DNA from: an uncultured Eubacteriales bacterium
Lineage (GTDB): Bacteria; Bacillota; Clostridia; Oscillospirales; Oscillospiraceae
Direction of reading: 5' to 3'
NCBI GenBank assembly: GCA_900544405.1
Contig: UQVA01000001.1
Coordinates: 186,001-250,000, forward strand
DNA length: 64,000 nt
Shown: positions 24,328 to 33,696 of the stretch, in pieces
How the letters are laid out: every line of letters begins with the position of its first letter
Numbering within the stretch: position 1 is the first letter of the stretch
Program-made: the position numbers and the translations under genes
Notes under the pieces: model-generated
Told to the model about the DNA's origin: nothing
Database searches by the model: none
What the model saw: only the letters and a program-made list of their open reading frames with translations

Positions 24328-24381
24328 GAATTTGTGTACACACGGTCCACAAATTCGTATTTTTAGGGGCGCAGCCCCTAA
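24328..24381. other. Candidate oriT
   Basis: Two adjacent perfect inverted repeats: GAATTTGTG (24328-24336) with CACAAATTC (24348-24356), and TTAGGGGC (24363-24370) with GCCCCTAA (24374-24381). They lie in the gap between mobC and the Toprim gene, the common site of oriT next to mobC. The nick site is not identifiable by eye. Confidence 0.5.
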
Positions 24382-24437
24382 GACCCCTGGCGGAGCCGAT
24401 TTGTTCCGATTTTCCCCGATTTTACAGAATGACGATT

Positions 24438-25379
24438 TTACGGCGTCTCCCGGCCTGACGCCGTTTTTTCTGCCTTGCTGCGCCCCCGGACCAGGCAGAG
24501 ATAGTCGTTAATATCCTTCCCCGCCGGGGCCGGACTGTCCTTTCCGGTGACGTTTTCCGGCAAAACTTTCAGAATTTTGGCCGTTGCCTGACGCCCCATC
24601 TCGTCATTATCCAGATGCAGGACCACTGTTTTGGGGCCTCTGTGGGCCAGGAATTCCGCCAGTGCAGCCGGAAGATTCATTGCTTTTGCTGCGATTCCGC
24701 CCAGGGAAAGGTAGGAATCCAAGGTCCAGTCCCGGCCCCAGATGCGCTGCAAACTCAGGTAAGAGAGCAGGTCAATGGCCGCTTCAAAAACATGAAGCGT
24801 ACTGCTGATGCCCTCGATCCGGAAGGAAAACATCTTTTTACTGCCGGTCACTTCGCCACGAAATTTGGAGTTTCCGGTGCCCCGCAAGGCGGCATAAGCG
24901 GGCGTACCGCCGTAGTCCCGCCCGACAAATACCGCATTGTGGTGAATTGCAGATTCATAGAGTATCCCTTGTGCAATGGCAAAATCGATGATCTCCCGGT
25001 CGATTCCCCGGCCGGTCAGGTAGTCGCAGACCCGTTTGTTCTCCCCATTTGGAGGCGGTAAACGGAATGCTTCCACCTCCTTTTGCGGCGGTATGTAGGC
25101 AGAGACAGGCAGATAAGAGCCGCTGAGGACCAGGCTGACTGCTTCCGGCAGGCTTAGTCCACGAATCTTGACCAAATAATCAAGAGCCGACCTTCCACCT
25201 ATGCCTGTGGATTTTTGCTGCCATAAACCGTGGGAGAGAATAACGCTGTCGTGTTCCACCAGCCGGTGGACATGGGGTGAGAGCTTCACCAGATTGTCCG
25301 GTTCCTGCTGCTCCATGTAGGTGAGCAGGTCTACCTGACGTGCTTTTTCCAGTTCTTCTTTCTCAACGTACCGGCTCAT
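24438..25379 (-). CDS. DUF3991 and Toprim domain protein
   Basis: 313 residues. The N-terminal DUF3991-type region (about 1-110, RQVDLLTYMEQ, GIGGRSALDYLVKIRGL) resembles a primase zinc region without clear zinc ligands. The Toprim domain follows (about 185-300), with the acidic motif VVLHLDNDEMGRQ near 256. Such proteins are a hallmark of Tn1549-type elements and may prime or process transferred DNA. Starts 15 bp after the methylase/helicase gene with AAAGGAGGG. Confidence 0.88.
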   Translation of the reverse strand: MSRYVEKEELEKARQVDLLTYMEQQEPDNLVKLSPHVHRLVEHDSVILSHGLWQQKSTGIGGRSALDYLVKIRGLSLPEAVSLVLSGSYLPVSAYIPPQKEVEAFRLPPPNGENKRVCDYLTGRGIDREIIDFAIAQGILYESAIHHNAVFVGRDYGGTPAYAALRGTGNSKFRGEVTGSKKMFSFRIEGISSTLHVFEAAIDLLSYLSLQRIWGRDWTLDSYLSLGGIAAKAMNLPAALAEFLAHRGPKTVVLHLDNDEMGRQATAKILKVLPENVTGKDSPAPAGKDINDYLCLVRGRSKAEKTASGRETP

Positions 25380-25394
25380 TTTGACCGCCCTCCT

Positions 25395-28300
25395 TTACAG
25401 CTCCGGCCCGGAATTTTCCTCTTTTCCGGGCGTTTCCTCCGGTATTTTTACAGCGTCCATGTCCAGTTCGGCGTTCAATTCCACCAGCCGTTGGCTCTTT
25501 TCCCGCAGCATTTCCTCCTGGGGCCAGGGCTTTTCCAACTCCGTTTTGGCTTCCAGCACCTGTAAATGCAGCGCTTCCAGACGGTTATTTGCGGTCCGGA
25601 TACGCTCCGAAATGGCTTCCAGCACATGGTCCATCCGTGTAAAATTGCCCTTTGCATCCTTGCCCGGTGTCACGAAATGACGGGTTGAACCCTGCAAAAC
25701 CAGCAGAAGATCAAAGTTGTTACGCTCCAAATTCAGCTGAAAACCACGGTAAGCTCCAACGGAAGAACGGCTCAGGCCTTGCCGCAGCAGGGCCAGAATC
25801 ACCTCGCCGCCCGTCTCTTTCTCGGAAAAAGCAACACCTTCCACGGTGATTCCGGCGAATTTTTCCGGCCCTGCCGGGTGTGTTTCTGCCAACTTCTGAT
25901 CTGCTTCCAACGCCTTTATCAGGCTTTCCTGGGCCTTGATTTCCTCCGGAAACGTATGCAGAAGGTCGTTTTGCAGCCGGTAGCGCTGGGACAAATAGGC
26001 GGATTTCAGAACCCGCAGCTTGGCAACTTCCACATCCAGGTCCATTTTCTCTTTTACTCTGGGGTCTCCGGCGCACAGGGCCTTGACCTCGGCGTAAGAC
26101 AATGCGGCTTCATCCGCATCCTCCGCAGACCGCACCGGCGACTTGCTGGTCATGATCTGCGAGATAAAACGCTGCTTGTTTTCCAGCGTTTGCCACAGGT
26201 ACGCATCAAAAGTGCCCTCGGTAACGTAGCGGTAGACCCGGACGCTCTGGTTCCGGTTGCCTTGCCGGACCAACCGCCCCTTGCGCTGTTCCAGGTCTCC
26301 GGGCCGCCATGGTGCGTCCAGATCGTGGATGGCGATCATCCGGTCCTGACAGTTGGTCCCGGCTCCCATCTTCTGAGTGGAGCCGAGCAATACCCGGACT
26401 TCTCCGGAACGCATTTTCTCAAACAGGGCTTTTTTCTTGGCTGCGGTATCCGCATCATGGATAAATGCGATCTGGTTTTCGGGGATTCCTCCCTGAATCA
26501 GCTTGGCTTTCAGGTCCGTATAAACGGAAAATCCCTCGGCCTTTGGGGTAGAAAGGTCGCAGAAAACCAGCTGCGTCAGCCGTTCTGCTGCCCCGTTTTC
26601 GTATTCCCGCAGGACGTTTTCCACGCACAGATTCACCTTACTGCCCGCTTCATCCGGAAATTCCGGGTCAATGAGCCGTTGGTCCAGGCCCAGCTTTCGC
26701 CCATCGGAGGTGATCTTGAGCATATTATCCTTTTCGGATTCTACATTTCCGGCGTGGACCTCTGCGGCCCGTTTGGCCAGCTGCTGGACCAATTCCTGCT
26801 GGATCTGCGTTGGTTTGGCAACACAGGTCCGGTATTCCACTTCGGGGACCGGCAGATTCAGCTGGTCGGCAGTCTTAATGTCTGCCACTTCCCGGAAGAT
26901 GGACATAAGCTCCGGCAGGTTGTAGAACCGTGCAAAGCGGGTACGGGAACGGTAGCCGGTGCCCTCGGGAGCCAACTCCATGGCCGTGACCGTCTCACCA
27001 AAGGTGGAGGCCCAGCTGTCGAAGGTGGTGAAGCCCAGTTCCCTGAGCCGGTCATTCTGAAGATACCGCTGCATGGTGTAGAGTTCTACCATGCTGTTGC
27101 TGACCGGTGTTCCGGTGGCAAATACCACGCCACGACTTCCGGTCAGTTCGTCCAGGTAGCGGCATTTGCAGAGCATATCCGCAGAACGCTGGGATTCTGC
27201 CGTGGAAAGTCCGGCCACCCGTGTCATTTTTGTGGGACAGAACAGGTTTTTATAGGCCTGGGCCTCGTCCACATAGAGCCGGTCAACGCCCAATTCCTCG
27301 AAGGTCAGGAAGTCATCCTTCCGTTCCTGAGCACTGAGTTTTTCCAACCTGGATTCCAGATTCTTTTTCATCCGTTCCAGCTGCTTCACGGAAAATCGCT
27401 CACTGCGGCTGAATTTCAGTTCCCGTAACCCATCCGTGATCTCATCGATCTCCGACTGAATCCACGCCCGCTGCCGTTCCAGAGACACCGGGATGCGCTC
27501 AAATTGGCTGTGTCCCACGATGATGGCATCGTAATCGCCGGTGGCAATCCGGGCGAACAGCTTCCTCCGGTTCTCCTTTGCGAAGTCCTTTTCCCGTGCG
27601 ACCAGGATATTGGCCGCCGGATAAAGGGTCATAAACTCGCTGCCCCACTGCTCCGTCAGGTGGTTGGGTACAGCGATCATGGCCTTTTTGCAAAGCCCCA
27701 GCCGCTTGCTTTCCATGATGGAAGCGATCATTTCGTAGGTCTTTCCGGCACCGACGACGTGGGCCAGCAGCGTATTCCCACCATAGATGATGTGTGCGAT
27801 GGCTCCCAGCTGATGGGGCCGCAGGCTGATCTCCGGGTTCGCTCCGATGAATCGCAGGTGGCTCCCGTCGTATTCTCTGGGCCGAATGGCATTAAATCGC
27901 TCATTGTAAAGGGCGGTCAGCCGCTGCCGCCGCTCCGGGTCCTCCCATATCCATTCCTGGAAAGCGTCCTGAAGGGACTGCTGCTTCTGCTGGGCTATGG
28001 TAGTCTCCTTCGGGTTGGGAATACGGTGTTCGCCGTCCCGGTCGTGGACCACATCATAGATACGGACCTCCCGCATATTCAAAGTCCGCTCCAGAATTTC
28101 ATAGGCATCCATGCGGGACGTACCGTAAGTAGTTGTGGCCGTTACGTTGCTTCGGGTATAGACATCGGCTCCGGAGACATGCCATTCGCCGGTCAATGCG
28201 GAATACTCCACATTGATCCGGAAGGAAGCATACACCGGAGGCTTGAGAACTTCCCGGATGAACGCCTCAATGTCAGAGGTCGGTATCCAGGTGGAACCCA

Positions 28301-31300
28301 ATCGAACGGCAATTTCCGTTGCTTCCAGGTCCTTCGGCTGGGCAGCGGTCAGGGCATCGATGGAAACTTGGAGCCGCTGGCGCTGCTCCTGGGGCAGCGC
28401 ATCCATAAGCCGATTGGCCATACGCAGCTTCTCCCGGACGTTGCCGGAAAGGTATTCGTCTGCTGTTACCAAGGGGTAGAAGGAAAGGTCTGCCTGCTCA
28501 AAGGGAATCTTCTTCGGGTCGTCTATGCGGCAGCGCACATCCCGGAAAACAACGCCGGTCAGCTCCGATTCCAGTTCCGCTTCCGTCTTGCCGGTCAGGC
28601 TCGCCATATAGGAAAGGTCTACCCGCCCCAGCTCCCCCAGGGAGACCGCCAGAGCATCCGAGGCCGTATCCGCATGGGTGATGGGTTCGTAGGGCCGCAC
28701 GGTACGGCGGAAGAAAATATCCGCTTTCCCGGTCACGTTCCCGTCGCTGTCGGTTTTTTCCAAGGCGGTCAGCAGCGGGAACACGCTGTCCTGCTGGAAT
28801 ATCCGGGTATTGGCGCTGTCATTCAGGTGTCCGAATTTTGCCGTAAAACGGTCATACAGGTCATTGAGCCGGTCCCGTAGGCCCTGAAGGTCTGCTTCCT
28901 GAGCGGAAGCGTCCGCCTGCAATGCGATCAGCTCCCGGAGGGTATCCCGCAGGGGGACCATGGCTTTGACCCGCTCCTGGGCAGTCTTTCCCAGCGGAAG
29001 CAGCTTCAGGTCTGCGTCCTCCTGGAAGTACACGCCATCATTTCGGATGGCAAAGGACCAGGGACGCAGGTCCGGGTCTCCGGGCAGCAGTTCCTCTTTT
29101 GCGGCGGTAACAGCCGGCTGCGGCATGACTGCCGGTACATAGTGACCGGTGATGGCGGTCCCGGCCTGCCGGATCTGGGCTTCCAAGTCCGCATCCGGCA
29201 GCGGTTCCACGGTCAGCGTCTGACCGTGTGGGCCGGATACCCATTGCAAGGTTCCCAATATCATTTCCGGGTGTTGGTCAAAGTAGGCATTGACCGGGAA
29301 ACCGTCCTCCGTTTCGACAACGCTGACCCAATCCGGTTCCGTTTTGATGGGTTCCGGACGCTTTTGCAGGAACAGAATATCGGCAACCGCTTCGGTCCAT
29401 GCGTTTGCAAAAGCGTTGTTCGGCAGCCGGATGGCCCCAAGAAGTTCCGCACGTTGGGCGATATATCGCCGTGCGGCGGAGGACTTGGCATCCATGGTGT
29501 ACCGGCTGGTGATGAAGGCAACGATCCCTCCGGGCCGCACCTGGGAAAGGGCTTTTGCGAAGAAGTAATTATGAATGGAGAAGTTGTACCGATTCAGTTC
29601 CGGGTCGTTCACCTTGATCTGCCCGAAAGGAACGTTGCCGATGGCCAAATCATAGGTGTTTTTCGCTTTGGTCGTCTCAAAGCCGCCGATGGTGACGTCG
29701 GCACCGGGGTAGAGCTTTTTCAGAATTTCACCGGAGAGCGGGTCCAGTTCCACTGCATGGAATCGGCTTCTTTCGGCCAGATCTTCCGGTGCAGCGCCCA
29801 AAAAGTTGCCGATACCGGCAGCCGGTTCCAGAATATTCCCGCCGGAAAAGCCCATGTTTTCCAGTACGGCGTACATTCCCCGGATAATCTCCGGTGCCGT
29901 ATAATGGGCATCCAGCGTAGAGGCACGGGCTGCCAGGTATTCCCCAGGTGTGAGGGCATTGGAGAGTTCCTTGTATTCCTTCGACCAGTTTTCGTTCTGG
30001 TCATCGAAGGCTGCCGCCAGACCGCCCCACCCGGCATAACGGGCAAGGATGGCCTGTTCGTCCGCAGTTGCTGCCCGACCCTCTACTTGCAGGGTGCGGA
30101 GCAGCTCAACGGCGTCCAGATTTTTCCGGAACTGGTCCTTCGGCCCTGCGGAACGGTCCAGACTCTGAAAATGGAAATTGCTGCCCACCGGCGAAGAAAG
30201 GGACACAACGAGATTGTGGAGATGATTATTTTCCGGCAGCCGCAGCAGCCGTTCCAGGTTCTCCTTGCTTTCTACACGGGACACCGGGTAAGCTTGTCCT
30301 CCCGCCGACATGGTAATGTCGAACATCCCAACCTTTTCCACGGTGTAAGCTGTCCCGTCCAAAACCAGCGTATCGCCTGCACGGTATTCCCGTGGAACGG
30401 TTTCCTCCGCTTTCGGCTCGGCGTCAGGGGTTCCCTTGGGTTCCTCCACAGACGCAGGCGTCGCCTCCGGGCCTGCGGGTTCTTCCACAGGCACCAGGAA
30501 GGAAGCGTTCCGGGGGTCCTCCTGCATTTCCCTGCGGAAGTCGTCCCAGAGCAGATCATCCGTGAAAAGCGGAAAGTCCGGGTCCGCCAGGGATACCCTT
30601 TCTTCGCCGGTAACGGAGACGATCTGCCGTTCCCGGCCGTTGATCCACACCGAATCTCCCGGCTGGACCGATAATTTATATACCGGTACATGCGGATGCA
30701 GTTCTTCCTCTGACGGCTCCAGGGCAGCAGCCTCCGGACTTTGCAGGGCTTTCAGAAGGTCGATCGCCGCCTGCTGCTGTTCCGGTGTCCCATCCGCAAC
30801 GATCTGCTGCAGCGCAGAACGCATCAGCGGCAGAATCCAGTTGCCCTGTGTCAGGGTCCAGGTGGTTTTCCGTCCGGTGGTAAAGGCATCCGCACAGTCG
30901 GAAAGGACATATCGGTTCAGAGCATTGTGGTCTGCGGCATATTCCCGGACCAGAGTACGAAACCGGTCTGCAACGGCGCTCCTTTTTGCCTGTTCTGCTT
31001 TTTCGGAGAGGTAGCCGGCATAGGCGACCCGTTCCTGTTCATTGAGGTAGCGTCCATCTGCGATCAGCTTGCCGATACGCCTGGCCGCCTCCGTCCAGGT
31101 GATTTTCCTGGCCGGGCCGGACATACCGACCCGAAGCCGGATACCGGAACCATCGTGGTCCTCGGAAATGTTCTGCCCATCAATGGTCAATGCCGGATAG
31201 GTTCCGCCGATGCCGTATTCCTCTTTCAAAAATACAGCGTTTTCTTTCTCGGACTGCCCCAGGGCGTACTGCTCAAAGATACGCAGCTTGCCCTCGCTGA

Positions 31301-32504
31301 CACCGCTGCCATTGGTAAGAATAGCGTTGATGATTTCCCCGGAAATCAAAAAAGCGGAAGCCGATTCGGCTTCCGCAGATAGGGAAGAAGCGGAGGATGT
31401 TTCCACTTCCTGTTCCGTTATTCCTCGTAGGGGGTCAGTTCGCTGAGAACGATCTCCGCCGTCTGGGAGCGGATATTGTTCATGATCCCCACCCAACGCA
31501 TCATGTCGGTGTTCTTCAGCTCCTCGGTCAGTTCCGGGGTCTGCTTGGCCATCTGGGCTTGCAGCTCGATCCAGCGGTCCACCGCCTTGCTCTCGATCTC
31601 CCGTACCGTCATTCCCAGGGTATGCTCGATCATCATCTCTGCGATTTCCAAGGGATGGTGTTCCAGCATCCACCGCATCCAAGGCTTCCCGAACCGCATT
31701 GCCTGATGGTTGTACACCTTCCACGGGTCCTCCATGCACTCGATTGGCAACTCGAAGCTGGCCATTGTCATGCCCGTCTTGCGGTCGATCTCGTCCTGTG
31801 CCCAGGTCAGAAGATTCCTCCAGTCCCCGGTGTGAATGTTCTCGTAACTCAGGTCCAGGCTGTTCAAATCCAGTTCGTATCCACTCATTGTCATATTCTC
31901 CCTTCGTGATTTTTTCTTGTATTTTTCCGATTCTTGCAAGCAGTGTACTGCTTTGCTCTCCGGCTTGCAGCCAGACCGAGAAGCCATTACTGCCCCAATT
32001 CTGTGCCTGCTGATAGCTGGCTCTCAGCCAGCTCAGCGGCATGGAAAGACCGCAGCGGTAAAGAGCTGTACAGGCAATGGTCTGGGCCGTTTCTGTGGTG
32101 CCGAGCTCCTTGGCCAGGTCCCGTATCAGCAGCGGAACACTCTCTCCGCCCAGGATTTGAGCAACCCGTTCCGGGTCTGTCAGGACCCAGGGATTCGGTT
32201 CTCTGCTCCCAGGGGGCGCAAAGGTATCCTTCACGTCAAAGAGCCGGTAGGGCCGCCCTTTGGGCCGGTCTGCCGCCGGAATTGCACGGGCATCCGGCTT
32301 CAGCGTCCGGCCCATTTTCTCGGTCCATATTTCCGCTCTGGCCACGAATGTGGCCTCCGGAGCCTGTGCGGCCAGCAGCAAGCGAACGTAAGGCGTGTAC
32401 TTGTAGTAATGGCCGGACAGTTGGAGCAGCTGTGCCCACGCTTCCGGGCTGCTCAGAGCCGAATGGTAGGCGTTGTGCGCCAGGACCAGCAGTGCATCAG
32501 CCAT
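25395..32504 (-). CDS. Giant N6-methylase/SNF2-helicase protein, DarB/LtrC-like
   Basis: 2369 residues. Order: an N-terminal helical domain (to about 200); a Gly/Asp/Arg-rich linker (about 205-360) that overlaps a nested ORF; an adenine-methylase-like domain (LEPAAGIGNFLG about 895, NVPFG about 961 in place of NPPY/F); a SNF2-type helicase (VVGAGKTYEM about 1585, VDEAQAYKN about 1748, QRKGRLVRQGNRNQ about 2081); and a coiled coil. Phage P1 DarB has this architecture and protects incoming DNA from restriction; that role is inferred here. ATG 32504 follows GGAGGAATCGGCAG. The upstream 76-aa gene overlaps it by 8 bp. Confidence 0.9.
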   Translation of the reverse strand: MADALLVLAHNAYHSALSSPEAWAQLLQLSGHYYKYTPYVRLLLAAQAPEATFVARAEIWTEKMGRTLKPDARAIPAADRPKGRPYRLFDVKDTFAPPGSREPNPWVLTDPERVAQILGGESVPLLIRDLAKELGTTETAQTIACTALYRCGLSMPLSWLRASYQQAQNWGSNGFSVWLQAGEQSSTLLARIGKIQEKITKGEYDNEWIRTGFEQPGPELREHSHRGLEESSDLGTGRDRPQDGHDNGQLRVANRVHGGPVEGVQPSGNAVREALDAVDAGTPSLGNRRDDDRAYPGNDGTGDREQGGGPLDRAASPDGQADPGTDRGAEEHRHDALGGDHEQYPLPDGGDRSQRTDPLRGITEQEVETSSASSLSAEAESASAFLISGEIINAILTNGSGVSEGKLRIFEQYALGQSEKENAVFLKEEYGIGGTYPALTIDGQNISEDHDGSGIRLRVGMSGPARKITWTEAARRIGKLIADGRYLNEQERVAYAGYLSEKAEQAKRSAVADRFRTLVREYAADHNALNRYVLSDCADAFTTGRKTTWTLTQGNWILPLMRSALQQIVADGTPEQQQAAIDLLKALQSPEAAALEPSEEELHPHVPVYKLSVQPGDSVWINGRERQIVSVTGEERVSLADPDFPLFTDDLLWDDFRREMQEDPRNASFLVPVEEPAGPEATPASVEEPKGTPDAEPKAEETVPREYRAGDTLVLDGTAYTVEKVGMFDITMSAGGQAYPVSRVESKENLERLLRLPENNHLHNLVVSLSSPVGSNFHFQSLDRSAGPKDQFRKNLDAVELLRTLQVEGRAATADEQAILARYAGWGGLAAAFDDQNENWSKEYKELSNALTPGEYLAARASTLDAHYTAPEIIRGMYAVLENMGFSGGNILEPAAGIGNFLGAAPEDLAERSRFHAVELDPLSGEILKKLYPGADVTIGGFETTKAKNTYDLAIGNVPFGQIKVNDPELNRYNFSIHNYFFAKALSQVRPGGIVAFITSRYTMDAKSSAARRYIAQRAELLGAIRLPNNAFANAWTEAVADILFLQKRPEPIKTEPDWVSVVETEDGFPVNAYFDQHPEMILGTLQWVSGPHGQTLTVEPLPDADLEAQIRQAGTAITGHYVPAVMPQPAVTAAKEELLPGDPDLRPWSFAIRNDGVYFQEDADLKLLPLGKTAQERVKAMVPLRDTLRELIALQADASAQEADLQGLRDRLNDLYDRFTAKFGHLNDSANTRIFQQDSVFPLLTALEKTDSDGNVTGKADIFFRRTVRPYEPITHADTASDALAVSLGELGRVDLSYMASLTGKTEAELESELTGVVFRDVRCRIDDPKKIPFEQADLSFYPLVTADEYLSGNVREKLRMANRLMDALPQEQRQRLQVSIDALTAAQPKDLEATEIAVRLGSTWIPTSDIEAFIREVLKPPVYASFRINVEYSALTGEWHVSGADVYTRSNVTATTTYGTSRMDAYEILERTLNMREVRIYDVVHDRDGEHRIPNPKETTIAQQKQQSLQDAFQEWIWEDPERRQRLTALYNERFNAIRPREYDGSHLRFIGANPEISLRPHQLGAIAHIIYGGNTLLAHVVGAGKTYEMIASIMESKRLGLCKKAMIAVPNHLTEQWGSEFMTLYPAANILVAREKDFAKENRRKLFARIATGDYDAIIVGHSQFERIPVSLERQRAWIQSEIDEITDGLRELKFSRSERFSVKQLERMKKNLESRLEKLSAQERKDDFLTFEELGVDRLYVDEAQAYKNLFCPTKMTRVAGLSTAESQRSADMLCKCRYLDELTGSRGVVFATGTPVSNSMVELYTMQRYLQNDRLRELGFTTFDSWASTFGETVTAMELAPEGTGYRSRTRFARFYNLPELMSIFREVADIKTADQLNLPVPEVEYRTCVAKPTQIQQELVQQLAKRAAEVHAGNVESEKDNMLKITSDGRKLGLDQRLIDPEFPDEAGSKVNLCVENVLREYENGAAERLTQLVFCDLSTPKAEGFSVYTDLKAKLIQGGIPENQIAFIHDADTAAKKKALFEKMRSGEVRVLLGSTQKMGAGTNCQDRMIAIHDLDAPWRPGDLEQRKGRLVRQGNRNQSVRVYRYVTEGTFDAYLWQTLENKQRFISQIMTSKSPVRSAEDADEAALSYAEVKALCAGDPRVKEKMDLDVEVAKLRVLKSAYLSQRYRLQNDLLHTFPEEIKAQESLIKALEADQKLAETHPAGPEKFAGITVEGVAFSEKETGGEVILALLRQGLSRSSVGAYRGFQLNLERNNFDLLLVLQGSTRHFVTPGKDAKGNFTRMDHVLEAISERIRTANNRLEALHLQVLEAKTELEKPWPQEEMLREKSQRLVELNAELDMDAVKIPEETPGKEENSGPEL
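31418..31894 (-). CDS. TnpV-like ORF nested in the helicase gene
   Basis: 158 residues (152 if the second ATG at 31888 is used) on the same strand but another frame, wholly inside the giant gene. The C-terminal half resembles TnpV-type proteins of clostridial elements: MRWMLEHHPLEIAEMM, then EELKNTDMMRWVGIMNNI and EIVLSEL. Its composition is that of a normal folded protein, while the same DNA in the host frame gives a low-complexity Gly/Asp/Arg linker. GAAGGGAG precedes the two ATGs and suits the second. TnpV function is unknown. Confidence 0.6.
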   Translation of the reverse strand: MTMSGYELDLNSLDLSYENIHTGDWRNLLTWAQDEIDRKTGMTMASFELPIECMEDPWKVYNHQAMRFGKPWMRWMLEHHPLEIAEMMIEHTLGMTVREIESKAVDRWIELQAQMAKQTPELTEELKNTDMMRWVGIMNNIRSQTAEIVLSELTPYEE

Positions 32505-32727
32505 CTGCCGATTCCTCCGGCGATTCCTCCGGCCAAAGACCGGCAATCCATTCCAGCAGGTGGCCCTTCCGGATCGCATCCTGAAGCTGGTCAATCAGTT
32601 TCAACTGTGCGTAGGACAGCTTGCCCAGTTTCAGAATCTCCGGCAGTCCCATGGAAAGAATCTCTTTCTCATCCGTGAAACCGGCATTCATAAGCAGCTC
32701 CAGCAGCCTTAAATTTTCTCTTTTCAT
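32497..32727 (-). CDS. Hypothetical helical protein, 76 aa
   Basis: Starts MKRENLRLLELLMNAGF; soluble and helical with an acidic tail. AAAGGAGTC precedes ATG 32727. Its last codons overlap the start of the methylase/helicase gene, so the two are translationally coupled and may act together. No known domain. Confidence 0.7.
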   Translation of the reverse strand: MKRENLRLLELLMNAGFTDEKEILSMGLPEILKLGKLSYAQLKLIDQLQDAIRKGHLLEWIAGLWPEESPEESADG

Positions 32728-32761
32728 ATTCGATGACTCCTTTGTTATCTCCTTTATAGCA

Positions 32762-32793
32762 CAGAATCAGTCCCATAAACAGGACTGATTCTG
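32762..32793 (-). repeat. Perfect 12-bp inverted repeat between operon genes
   Basis: CAGAATCAGTCC and its exact complement around 8 nt, between the 47-aa gene and the 76-aa gene. On the minus strand there is no U run after it (TGCTATAAAGG), so it is more likely an RNA-processing or stability hairpin than a terminator. Confidence 0.55.
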
Positions 32794-32795
32794 CA

Positions 32796-32939
32796 TCAAG
32801 GCTTTTTTCTCTTTTGGTCTGCATAGATCAGATACCCGTCGGCCTCTATTTTCCGAAGGACTTCCTTCGGGTAGCCGCCGTCCGGCAGGGGAGAGGTCAG
32901 CTTGACCTCCCCGGAAGGTGTACGAATTTCAAAGGTCAT
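32796..32939 (-). CDS. Small hypothetical protein, 47 aa
   Basis: Reads MTFEIRTPSGEVKLTSPLPD at the start and ends in a basic tail (DQKRKKP). Coupled to the preceding 39-aa gene by an ATGA overlap, which argues that both are translated. Function unknown. Confidence 0.6.
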   Translation of the reverse strand: MTFEIRTPSGEVKLTSPLPDGGYPKEVLRKIEADGYLIYADQKRKKP

Positions 32940-33055
32940 AGCTCCGGCTCCTCGCCGTTGAGCGTATAGTAGGTGGTTTCCCCGTCCTCCAGCAGGTAGC
33001 CCTCCAGGTCCACGGTTACTTGCTCATCCATGGGACAAAGGGTTTCGTTTTTCAT
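32936..33055 (-). CDS. Small acidic hypothetical protein, 39 aa
   Basis: Starts MKNETLCPMDEQVTVDLEGY, acidic throughout. AGGAGGAAAGACC precedes ATG 33055. It lies 12 bp after the DUF3846 gene and overlaps the next small gene (ATGA). Function unknown; small acidic proteins in such operons can be DNA mimics, but nothing here proves it. Confidence 0.6.
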   Translation of the reverse strand: MKNETLCPMDEQVTVDLEGYLLEDGETTYYTLNGEEPEL

Positions 33056-33067
33056 GGTCTTTCCTCC

Positions 33068-33685
33068 TCACAATTCAGGTTCGTATGTTTTGGACGGTGC
33101 AGCGCCCGGAACGGTAACGATGGGCATCCCCCGCCGCTGGCAGGAGCGCATATCCGATTCGGTACAGTCGCTGATGATCACCTGCTTGCCGGGATGGCGC
33201 TGCCGGTAATACCGCAGGGCATCGTCTGCGCACTTGGCCACGGCAATGTTGGCGCAGTAGATTCCGTTGCCGCTCTCATAAGTGACGTGATAATAGTTCC
33301 TCTTTTCGGGTGCATCCAGGTCCCGGATCTGACCACGGGAGATTTCCGTGGCCAGATCCTTTACCTGGGCGATTTCCTTGTCGGTCAGGCCGAGGACGCT
33401 CGCCTCGCCGCAGCGCATACCCTCTTTCATGATGACAAGGTTGCCAACAATGGGGTCCACTTCGGACTGATACCAGTAGCAGCCGATGGGATTGACGGGA
33501 AGGTCCATCAGCCGCCCTTCCTCATTGACCAGCATCACAAAGGGGCGAGGCAGCCCTCTGGGCCGGACGATCTCCATATACCCATCCAGCACCGGAGTCA
33601 GATCTTTGTACAGTGGCTGGCCGAAGGCCTGGACCCGCATGGTTTCATCGGTGGTAAATACCACGCCTTTATCCAGATTTTGCAT
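33068..33685 (-). CDS. DUF3846-domain protein
   Basis: 205 residues. A DUF3846-type segment (about 45-95: FVMLVNEEGRLMDLPVNPIG) is followed by a C-terminal half with paired Cys (ISDCTESDMRSCQRRGMP). Common next to ssb and the methylase/helicase gene in clostridial ICEs; role unknown. It starts 11 bp after ssb with AGGAGGAAAGAC. Confidence 0.75.
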   Translation of the reverse strand: MQNLDKGVVFTTDETMRVQAFGQPLYKDLTPVLDGYMEIVRPRGLPRPFVMLVNEEGRLMDLPVNPIGCYWYQSEVDPIVGNLVIMKEGMRCGEASVLGLTDKEIAQVKDLATEISRGQIRDLDAPEKRNYYHVTYESGNGIYCANIAVAKCADDALRYYRQRHPGKQVIISDCTESDMRSCQRRGMPIVTVPGAAPSKTYEPEL

Positions 33686-33696
33686 GTCTTTCCTCC

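Noticed and set aside
25779..31909. Several long plus-strand frames opposite the methylase/helicase gene
   Set aside because: Shadows of the 7.1-kb gene; no ribosome sites or motifs.
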